Source of the DNA: CBFFRJ01 sp965644225 | GTDB taxonomy: Bacteria; Pseudomonadota; Gammaproteobacteria; Enterobacterales; Enterobacteriaceae | Reading direction: 5' to 3' | DNA: 64,000 bases | Assembly (NCBI RefSeq): GCF_965644225.1 | Contig: NZ_CBFFRJ010000005.1 | Span: forward strand, 13,056 to 77,055 | In this document: piece after piece, positions 43,810 to 50,828 of the stretch | Numbering within the stretch: position 1 is the first letter of the stretch | Layout of the letters: the number at the start of each line of letters is the position of its first letter | Translations under genes and position numbers: made by a program | Notes under the pieces: model-generated | What the model was told of the DNA's origin: nothing | Seen by the model: the letters and a program-made list of their open reading frames with translations, nothing else | The model's database searches: none

Positions 43810-43821
43810 GATAGCGCTATT
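43810..43821. promoter_or_regulatory. ATAGCGCTAT palindrome upstream of lrhA
   Basis: GATAGCGCTATT agrees with the 12-base core GATAGCGCTATC of the operators in front of the PTS-transketolase operon at 11 of 12 positions. It lies 562 bases before the lrhA start. Binding by the same regulator is a hypothesis. Confidence 0.35.
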
Positions 43822-44187
43822 CAACTTTTATGTATATTTAATATTGCGAATGGTAACGATGACTAACTCTAATATTAATAAGATTAAATAGCTCGCGAGA
43901 TAAATTTTTATGCATCAGATTAATCGCAATAGTGCTTATAAATATAATAGTTTTAGGTTAAAATGCCTTTCGGAAATGGTGTGCCAGGAGAGCCCTCGCT
44001 TGCTTTGTGGACTATTTCTATATATTAGTTGTCGGTTATTACTTGTTTTGACTCCCGGTTAGCCATATGTATTGGCTGTATATGACAGGTCTGTCATCTA
44101 CGGCTGATAATGTTGCAAAAAAATGCTTTTTCCTTAAAAGGATTAACAAGTATTCGTATGGTATATATATTCGAAAGGAAAGGGAGT

Positions 44188-44262
44188 ATGCAAAATAAAG
44201 ACGTTGCGTTCGTCGTGGGCCAAACGGCGAACTATAAACACCAGAACTTTCAGTCAGATTGA
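44188..44262 (+). CDS. Possible leader ORF upstream of lrhA (24 codons)
   Basis: An ATG at 44188 is preceded by AAAGGA at 8 bases and AGGGAG directly before it, a stronger ribosome site than lrhA itself has. The frame runs 24 codons (MQNKDVAFVV at the start, NFQSD at the end) to TGA at 44260-44262, 109 bases before the lrhA ATG. It is probably in the lrhA leader and could couple lrhA translation to ribosome occupancy. Its expression is unproven, and conservation was not tested. Confidence 0.35.
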   Translation: MQNKDVAFVVGQTANYKHQNFQSD

Positions 44263-44371
44263 CCTGGGCTATAACTCTGCTGGATGCACTTTTAAAAGGG
44301 AATTGCTTAAATCTTACGCGCACAGCATAAACCCGGGTAACTCCGAGTGAGGAACCCGTAAGTGAAAATTT

Positions 44372-45310
44372 ATGATAAATGCAAATCGTCCGATACTGAA
44401 TCTCGACCTCGATCTGCTGAGAACCTTCGTTGCGGTCGCTGATTTGAATACGTTCGCTGCGGCGGCTGCCGCAGTTTGTCGCACCCAGTCTGCGGTCAGT
44501 CAGCAAATGCAGCGACTGGAACAGTTGGTCGGAAAAGAGCTTTTTGCCCGTCATGGCCGTAATAAGCTACTCACCGAACACGGTATTCAGTTACTGGGCT
44601 ACGCCAGAAAGATTTTACGCTTCAATGATGAAGCATGTACTTCGCTAATGTTTAGTAATCTGCAGGGCGTGCTAACGATTGGTGCTTCTGATGAATCGGC
44701 AGATACCATTTTGCCATTCCTGCTCAATCGCATTAGTTCTGTTTATCCAAAACTGGCACTGGATGTCCGCGTGAAACGGAATCCTTTTGCCGGCGACAGG
44801 TTGCAGGATGATGATGTCTCACTGATTGTCACCACCAATCGGCCAGAGCATTACGATTGCCTGAAACTGAGAACGTCACCCACCCACTGGTACTGTTCAA
44901 CGGAGTTTGTGCTCCAGAGAGGGGAGGCTGTGCCTCTGGTCTTGCTTGATGAACCCAGTCCTTTCCGCGACATGATCATCAATGAGCTCAATGCAGCCGA
45001 TATTCCCTGGCGGATAGCTTATGTGGCTTCTACACTGTCGGCAGTAAAAGCGGCGGTAAAAGCAGGTCTGGGCATTACCGCACGGCCAGTTGAGATGATG
45101 AGTCCTGATCTGCGCGTGCTGGGGAAAACCGATGGATTGCCGCTGCTTCCTGAAACGGAATATTTGCTCTGCTTCAATCCCCAGAGTCAGAATGAACTGG
45201 CGCAGGTTATTTTTCAGGCGATGGAGCACTACCAGAATCCGTGGCAATACGGTACCAGCGCTACCGATGGGGGTGGCGACTCTTTAGTCGTCGAGGGGGA
45301 TTTTGGGTAA
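44372..45310 (+). CDS. lrhA: LysR-type regulator LrhA
   Basis: Represses flagella and motility through flhDC, type 1 fimbriae, and affects RpoS translation in E. coli. The N-terminal winged helix-turn-helix (about 11-70) includes NTFAAAAAAVCRTQSAVSQQ and MQRLEQLVGKELFAR; the C-terminal effector domain follows. The 312 residues equal E. coli, with the N-terminal half nearly identical and the C-terminal half (after about 150) more changed. It is followed by a strong terminator, so it is separate from nuo. Confidence 0.96.
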   Translation: MINANRPILNLDLDLLRTFVAVADLNTFAAAAAAVCRTQSAVSQQMQRLEQLVGKELFARHGRNKLLTEHGIQLLGYARKILRFNDEACTSLMFSNLQGVLTIGASDESADTILPFLLNRISSVYPKLALDVRVKRNPFAGDRLQDDDVSLIVTTNRPEHYDCLKLRTSPTHWYCSTEFVLQRGEAVPLVLLDEPSPFRDMIINELNAADIPWRIAYVASTLSAVKAAVKAGLGITARPVEMMSPDLRVLGKTDGLPLLPETEYLLCFNPQSQNELAQVIFQAMEHYQNPWQYGTSATDGGGDSLVVEGDFG

Positions 45311-45346
45311 CAAGGATGCCAAAAACTGGTAACAAAATGTAAGTGT

Positions 45347-45393
45347 AAAAATGAACCGCTGGCAATCAAATTGCTGTCATCGGTTCATTTTTT
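45347..45393 (+). terminator. Terminator after lrhA
   Basis: AAAAATGAACCG (45347-45358) pairs perfectly over 12 bases with CGGTTCATTTTT (45381-45392). The 22-base loop contains a small inner stem (GCAAT with ATTGC). A T run closes it. Confidence 0.85.
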
Positions 45394-45932
45394 GCACAAA
45401 TTGCAGTCAGAAATTGATCTTTATCGTAAATTTATTCATTAAATCAATTAGTTAACCTCAATTCCTCCGCAAGCTCTCCGCATGTTCTATAGTTTTTAGT
45501 GATGCTGCTCCATGTTAAAAATCTAGCCGTTTTGTTGCCGTTTTTAGAGTTGAATTAACAAAAGCGTGTCTCAGATCAAGAAAATACTCCCACAGAGGGG
45601 GAGGAATCCTTGCAAAATCCTGTCAAAATAAGAGGGTAATTTTTGTAAAACCTCACAACGGACACGATTCAACACCGAAAAAGTTCATGGACTTCATTGA
45701 GGTTGAAGCAAAAAACGGCATTAAATGTTAATGGATTGCTGCCGATGTAAACTAATGTGAGGAAACTTTTGTTAAAGTTGACAAAAGGTTATAGAAAGGA
45801 GTAAAAACCCACATCGTTTGACTGACTTAGTCAAATTCTTACTTAACGTGTGGTTTTATTCCTCCCATGAATCGATGTAGCGCCATCTGCCGAGAAGAGC
45901 AGAGCATTCAGCGCTACCTTTTGAGCTAAGCA
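45394..45932 (+). promoter_or_regulatory. nuo operon promoter and leader region
   Basis: About 540 bases between the lrhA terminator and nuoA. The E. coli nuo operon has a long leader with ArcA, NarL, FNR and Fis control; similar control is assumed but no site is precise enough to call. A TTGACA at 45778-45783 is a possible -35, although the -10 at 17 bases (GTAAAA) is weak. A short hairpin, CTCCC-ACAGA-GGGGGAG, is near 45587-45603. No gene was recognised. Confidence 0.45.
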
Positions 45933-46376
45933 ATGCGTATGTCAACATCCACTGAAATCATCGCTCATCATTGGGCATTCGCTGTCTTTCTTATTGTCGC
46001 TATTGGCCTGTGCTGCCTGATGTTAATCGGTGGCTGGTATCTGGGCGGTCGCGCGCGCGCAAGACACAAGAACGTTCCTTTCGAATCCGGTATCGATTCG
46101 GTGGGCACCGCACGCCTGCGCCTCTCTGCCAAGTTCTATCTGGTGGCCATGTTCTTCGTCATCTTCGACGTGGAAGCACTCTATTTATACGCATGGTCAA
46201 CCTCCATTCGCGAGAGTGGTTGGGTCGGTTTTGTCGAAGCCGCAATTTTCATTTTAGTGTTACTGGCCGGTCTTTTTTATCTGGTGCGAATCGGTGCGCT
46301 GGACTGGACGCCTTCGCGTTCACGCCGCGAACAGATCAATCCTGAAACCAGCAGCTACACTAATCGTCAACGCTAA
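45933..46376 (+). CDS. nuoA: NADH-quinone oxidoreductase subunit A
   Basis: Small membrane subunit of complex I at the junction of the peripheral and membrane arms. The 147 residues hold three membrane segments and the conserved KNVPFESGIDSVG loop and YLVAMFFVIFDVEALYLY helix. First gene of a complete nuoA-N operon in the standard enteric order. The first of two nearby ATG codons gives the E. coli length. Confidence 0.97.
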   Translation: MRMSTSTEIIAHHWAFAVFLIVAIGLCCLMLIGGWYLGGRARARHKNVPFESGIDSVGTARLRLSAKFYLVAMFFVIFDVEALYLYAWSTSIRESGWVGFVEAAIFILVLLAGLFYLVRIGALDWTPSRSRREQINPETSSYTNRQR

Positions 46377-46391
46377 CCGCGAGGCAATAAG

Positions 46392-47066
46392 ATGGATTAT
46401 ACGCTCACCCGCATAGATCCCAACGGTGAGAACGACCGTTACCCCCTGCAAAAACAGGAGATCGTAACCGACCCCCTGGAGCAAGAAGTTAACAAAAGTG
46501 TCTATATGGGCAAGCTCGAGAATGCCCTGCACGATATGGTCAACTGGGGCCGTAAAAACTCAATCTGGCCATACAACTTCGGCCTGTCCTGCTGTTATGT
46601 CGAGATGGTGACCTCCTTTACCGCCGTGCATGACGTGGCCCGTTTTGGCGCCGAAGTACTGCGTGCTTCTCCGCGTCAGGCCGATTTGATGGTTGTGGCG
46701 GGAACCTGCTTTACCAAGATGGCCCCGGTTATTCAGCGTTTGTATGACCAGATGCTGGAGCCTAAATGGGTTATCTCGATGGGCGCATGCGCTAACTCCG
46801 GCGGAATGTATGACATTTACTCCGTGGTGCAGGGCGTCGATAAATTTATTCCGGTGGATGTTTATATCCCCGGCTGCCCACCGCGTCCGGAAGCCTATAT
46901 GCAGGCGCTGATGCTGTTGCAGGAATCTATTGGTAAAGAACGTCGCCCGCTGTCGTGGGTGGTTGGCGATCAGGGTGTATACCGCGCCAATATGCAGTCG
47001 GAACGCGACCGCAAACGCGGTGAGCGTATTGCAGTCACCAATCTGCGTACGCCTGACGAGATTTAA
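46392..47066 (+). CDS. nuoB: NADH-quinone oxidoreductase subunit B
   Basis: Carries the N2 [4Fe-4S] cluster that hands electrons to ubiquinone. Ligands are Cys67, Cys68 (GLSCCYVEM), Cys133 (GACANSGG) and Cys162 (PGCPPRPEA), four residues further along than in E. coli because of a longer N-terminus. The 224 residues end with a variable basic tail. Confidence 0.98.
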   Translation: MDYTLTRIDPNGENDRYPLQKQEIVTDPLEQEVNKSVYMGKLENALHDMVNWGRKNSIWPYNFGLSCCYVEMVTSFTAVHDVARFGAEVLRASPRQADLMVVAGTCFTKMAPVIQRLYDQMLEPKWVISMGACANSGGMYDIYSVVQGVDKFIPVDVYIPGCPPRPEAYMQALMLLQESIGKERRPLSWVVGDQGVYRANMQSERDRKRGERIAVTNLRTPDEI

Positions 47067-47155
47067 TTTGCGCCTGCGGTTATGGCATAAAAATTCGCAT
47101 TTTAATAATCAACTAACGCGAAGCCATACCTGACAGTCACCACGGAAATTTTGCA

Positions 47156-48958
47156 ATGGTGAACAATATGACTGACTTAACCGCGCAAGAAGCCACATGG
47201 CAGACCCGGGATCACCTTGATGATCCGGTCATTGGCGAGCTGCGCAACCGTTTTGGGCCGGATGCCTTTACCGTTCAGGCGACCCGCACCGGGGTGCCGG
47301 TTGTTTGGGTGAAGCGCGAACAGTTACTGGAAGTTGGCGATTTCCTTAAGAAGCTGCCAAAACCTTACGTCATGCTGTTTGATTTACACGGCATGGACGA
47401 ACGTCTTCGCACGCACCGCGCGGGTTTACCTGCCGCGGACTTCTCTGTTTTCTACCACCTGATTTCCATTGAACGCAATCGCGATATCATGCTCAAGGTG
47501 GCCTTGTCTGAAAACGACCTGCGTGTACCGACATTCACCAAACTTTTCCCCAACGCCAACTGGTATGAGCGTGAAACCTGGGAAATGTTTGGTATCGATA
47601 TTGAAGGCCATCCACACCTGACGCGCATCATGATGCCGCATACCTGGACCGGCCATCCGCTGCGTAAAGACTATCCGGCGCGCGCCACCGAGTTCGATCC
47701 GTTTGAGCTGACCAAAGCCAAACAGGATCTGGAAATGGAAGCGCTGACCTTTAAGCCGGAAGACTGGGGCATGAAGCGTGGCACCAACAACGAGGACTTT
47801 ATGTTCCTCAACCTTGGTCCAAACCACCCGTCTGCGCACGGTGCATTCCGTATTGTCCTCCAGCTTGATGGTGAAGAGATTGTCGATTGTGTTCCGGATA
47901 TCGGTTACCACCACCGTGGCGCTGAGAAGATGGGCGAACGTCAGTCCTGGCACAGCTACATTCCCTATACCGACCGTATCGAATACCTCGGCGGTTGCGT
48001 GAATGAAATGCCTTACGTGCTGGCGGTAGAAAAACTGGCGGGTATTACCACGCCGGATCGCGTTAACGTAATCCGCGTGATGCTCTCCGAGCTGTTCCGC
48101 ATCAACAGTCACCTGCTGTATATCTCCACCTTTATTCAGGACGTAGGGGCAATGACCCCGGTGTTCTTCGCCTTTACCGACCGACAGAAAATCTACGATC
48201 TGGTGGAAGCGATCACCGGTTTCCGTATGCACCCGGCCTGGTTCCGTATTGGCGGCGTGGCGCACGACCTGCCACGCGGTTGGGATCGTCTGCTGCGCGA
48301 GTTCCTCGACTGGATGCCGAAACGTCTGGCCTCTTACGAGAAAGCGGCGCTGCGTAACACCATTCTGAAAAGTCGTTCTCAGGGTGTGGCGGCGTATAAC
48401 GCCAAAGAAGCGCTGGAGTGGGGCACCACCGGTGCTGGCCTGCGCGCTACCGGGATCGACTTCGACGTGCGTAAGGCGCGTCCATACTCTGGCTATGAGA
48501 ACTTCGACTTTGAAGTGCCGGTGGGCGGCGGGATTTCTGACTGCTACACCCGCGTGATGCTGAAAGTGGAAGAGTTGCGCCAGAGTCTGCGCATCCTCGA
48601 ACAGTGCCTCAAGAATATGCCGGAAGGCCCGTTCAAAGCGGATCACCCGCTGACGACGCCGCCGCCGAAAGAGCGCACGCTGCAACATATCGAGACCCTG
48701 ATCACTCACTTCCTGCAAGTTTCGTGGGGGCCGGTGATGCCAGCCAACGAATCCTTCCAGATGATTGAAGCGACGAAGGGGATCAACAGTTACTACCTGA
48801 CCAGCGACGGCAGCACCATGAGCTACCGCACCCGTATTCGTACCCCGAGCTATGCGCATTTGCAGCAGATCCCGGCGGCGATCCGTGGCAGCCTGGTGTC
48901 AGACCTTATCGTCTATCTGGGTAGTATCGATTTTGTTATGTCAGATGTGGACCGCTAA
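47156..48958 (+). CDS. nuoC: NADH-quinone oxidoreductase fused subunit CD
   Basis: Enteric fusion of the 30-kDa (NuoC, about 1-190) and 49-kDa (NuoD, about 210-600) complex I subunits; the D part forms the quinone pocket with NuoB. Visible blocks are NWYERETWEMFGI in the C domain and LGPNHPSAHGAFR with the quinone-site His in the D domain. The 600 residues match E. coli, so this is the normal fusion. The stop is directly followed by nuoE. Confidence 0.97.
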   Translation: MVNNMTDLTAQEATWQTRDHLDDPVIGELRNRFGPDAFTVQATRTGVPVVWVKREQLLEVGDFLKKLPKPYVMLFDLHGMDERLRTHRAGLPAADFSVFYHLISIERNRDIMLKVALSENDLRVPTFTKLFPNANWYERETWEMFGIDIEGHPHLTRIMMPHTWTGHPLRKDYPARATEFDPFELTKAKQDLEMEALTFKPEDWGMKRGTNNEDFMFLNLGPNHPSAHGAFRIVLQLDGEEIVDCVPDIGYHHRGAEKMGERQSWHSYIPYTDRIEYLGGCVNEMPYVLAVEKLAGITTPDRVNVIRVMLSELFRINSHLLYISTFIQDVGAMTPVFFAFTDRQKIYDLVEAITGFRMHPAWFRIGGVAHDLPRGWDRLLREFLDWMPKRLASYEKAALRNTILKSRSQGVAAYNAKEALEWGTTGAGLRATGIDFDVRKARPYSGYENFDFEVPVGGGISDCYTRVMLKVEELRQSLRILEQCLKNMPEGPFKADHPLTTPPPKERTLQHIETLITHFLQVSWGPVMPANESFQMIEATKGINSYYLTSDGSTMSYRTRIRTPSYAHLQQIPAAIRGSLVSDLIVYLGSIDFVMSDVDR

Positions 48959-48960
48959 TT

Positions 48961-49461
48961 ATGCACGAGAATCAATTACCAGAAACCGAGGCTTTTGAGC
49001 TGAGTGCGGCAGAGCGTGAGGCGATTGAGCACGAAAAGCACCACTACGAAGACCCGCGTGCGGCGTCCATTGAAGCGCTGAAAATCGTTCAGAAACAGCG
49101 TGGTTGGGTGCCGGATGGCGCAATTTATGCCATCGCGGATGTGCTGGGTATTCCGGCAAGCGATGTCGAGGGTGTCGCTACGTTCTACAGCCAGATTTTC
49201 CGTCAGCCTGTCGGTCGCCATGTGATTCGCTATTGCGACAGTGTGGTCTGCCACATTACGGGTTATCAGGGCATCCAGGCAGCACTTGAGAAAAAACTCA
49301 ATATCAAGCCGGGTCAGACGACCTTCGACGGTCGCTTTACCCTGTTGCCGACCTGCTGTCTGGGCAACTGCGATAAAGGCCCGAACATGATGATTGATGA
49401 GGATACTCACAGCCATCTGACGCCGGAAGCCATCCCTGACTTGCTGGAGCGGTATAAATGA
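48961..49461 (+). CDS. nuoE: NADH-quinone oxidoreductase subunit E
   Basis: Thioredoxin-like subunit with the N1a [2Fe-2S] cluster in the NADH dehydrogenase module. Ligands Cys92 and Cys97 (YCDSVVCHI), Cys133 and Cys137 (TCCLGNCDKGP). The 166 residues match E. coli. The last four bases overlap nuoF (ATGA). Confidence 0.98.
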   Translation: MHENQLPETEAFELSAAEREAIEHEKHHYEDPRAASIEALKIVQKQRGWVPDGAIYAIADVLGIPASDVEGVATFYSQIFRQPVGRHVIRYCDSVVCHITGYQGIQAALEKKLNIKPGQTTFDGRFTLLPTCCLGNCDKGPNMMIDEDTHSHLTPEAIPDLLERYK

Positions 49462-50795
49462 AAAACGTTAACCGTACTCCCGAAACCCATCCGCTGACCT
49501 GGCGTCTGCGTGATGACAAACAGCCCGTGTGGCTGGATGAGTATCAAAGCAAAAACGGTTATGCCGGTGCACGTCGCGCCCTGACGGGTATGGCGCCGGA
49601 CGAGATCGTCAACGAGGTAAAAGACGCCGGGCTGAAAGGCCGTGGCGGTGCAGGCTTCTCCACCGGTTTGAAGTGGAGCCTGATGCCGAAAGACGAATCC
49701 ATGAACATCCGTTACCTGCTGTGTAACGCCGATGAAATGGAGCCGGGCACCTACAAAGACCGCCTGCTGATGGAGCAACTGCCGCATCTGCTGGTGGAAG
49801 GTATGCTGATTTCCGCGTTCGCGCTCAAAGCGTACCGGGGCTATATCTTCCTGCGCGGTGAGTATATTGAAGCGGCGGTGCATCTGCGCCGGGCGATTGC
49901 CGAAGCGACCGAAGCCGGTTTGCTCGGCAAGAATATTCTCGGCAGCGGCTTTGATTTTGAATTGTTTGTTCACACCGGGGCAGGGCGTTACATCTGCGGT
50001 GAAGAGACCGCACTGATTAACTCCCTCGAAGGTCGTCGTGCCAACCCACGTTCCAAGCCGCCGTTCCCGGCGAGTTCCGGCGTCTGGGGTAAACCGACCT
50101 GCGTCAACAACGTCGAAACCCTGTGTAACGTCCCGGCGATCCTGGCCAACGGCGTTGAGTGGTATCAGAACATTTCGACCAGCAAAGATGCTGGCACAAA
50201 ACTGATGGGCTTCTCCGGCCGCGTGAAGAATCCAGGCCTGTGGGAGCTGCCATTTGGCACCACTGCCCGTGAAATCCTTGAGGATTATGCCGGTGGCATG
50301 CGCGACGGTCTGAAGTTCAAAGCCTGGCAGCCGGGTGGCGCAGGGACTGACTTCCTGACCGAATCACATCTCGACCTGCCGATGGAATTTGAAAGCATCG
50401 GTAAAGCGGGCAGCCGTTTAGGTACCGCGCTGGCGATGGCGGTAGACCACGAGATTGGTATGGTGCCGCTGGTGCGCAATCTGGAAGAGTTTTTCGCCCG
50501 TGAATCCTGCGGCTGGTGTACGCCATGCCGTGATGGTTTGCCGTGGAGCGTAAAAATTCTGCGCGCGCTTGAGCGTGGCGAAGGCCAGCCTGGTGATATC
50601 GAGACACTTGAGCAACTGTGTCGATTCCTTGGGCCGGGTAAAACCTTCTGTGCCCATGCGCCAGGTGCCGTTGAGCCACTACAAAGCGCGATTAAATATT
50701 TCCATGAAGAATTCGAAGCAGGCATCAAGCAGCAGTTCAGCAATACCAACGCCATTGGCGGTATTCAGCCGAACCTGCTGAAAGCGCGCTGGTAA
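49458..50795 (+). CDS. nuoF: NADH-quinone oxidoreductase subunit F
   Basis: Holds FMN, the NADH site and the N3 [4Fe-4S] cluster. The NADH/FMN loops GLKGRGGAGFSTGLKW and GAGRYICGEETALINSLEG are present, and the N3 cysteines lie in ESCGWCTPCRDG (about 351-357) with a fourth near residue 398 (TFCAHAPG). The 445 residues equal E. coli. Confidence 0.98.
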   Translation: MKNVNRTPETHPLTWRLRDDKQPVWLDEYQSKNGYAGARRALTGMAPDEIVNEVKDAGLKGRGGAGFSTGLKWSLMPKDESMNIRYLLCNADEMEPGTYKDRLLMEQLPHLLVEGMLISAFALKAYRGYIFLRGEYIEAAVHLRRAIAEATEAGLLGKNILGSGFDFELFVHTGAGRYICGEETALINSLEGRRANPRSKPPFPASSGVWGKPTCVNNVETLCNVPAILANGVEWYQNISTSKDAGTKLMGFSGRVKNPGLWELPFGTTAREILEDYAGGMRDGLKFKAWQPGGAGTDFLTESHLDLPMEFESIGKAGSRLGTALAMAVDHEIGMVPLVRNLEEFFARESCGWCTPCRDGLPWSVKILRALERGEGQPGDIETLEQLCRFLGPGKTFCAHAPGAVEPLQSAIKYFHEEFEAGIKQQFSNTNAIGGIQPNLLKARW

Positions 50796-50828
50796 TGAAC
50801 AGAATTTCATAAATTTGGAAGCATGCTA

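Larger units (their letters stand above)
43421..44371. promoter_or_regulatory. alaA-lrhA divergent intergenic region (951 bases)
   Basis: Long AT-rich region. It should hold the alaA promoter (minus) and the lrhA promoter with a long 5' leader, as known for E. coli lrhA. It contains the palindrome ATAGCGCTAT (43811-43820), the same core as the operators at 29937 and 29971, and a small ORF with a good ribosome site at 44188-44262. No RNA gene was recognised. Confidence 0.6.

Noticed and set aside
44039..44554. A 171-codon minus-strand frame across the lrhA leader and start
   Set aside because: It overlaps the conserved LrhA helix-turn-helix region and has no domain or ribosome site that I can see.
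45501..45557. An 18-codon ORF in the lrhA-nuoA gap starting ATGCTGCTCC
   Set aside because: No Shine-Dalgarno sequence precedes it, and short ORFs are expected by chance in AT-rich DNA.
47426..48859. A 477-codon antisense frame over nuoCD
   Set aside because: It lies wholly within a well-supported fused nuoCD gene, has a low-complexity His/Arg/Val-rich product and no recognisable domain. It is a by-product of GC-rich third positions.
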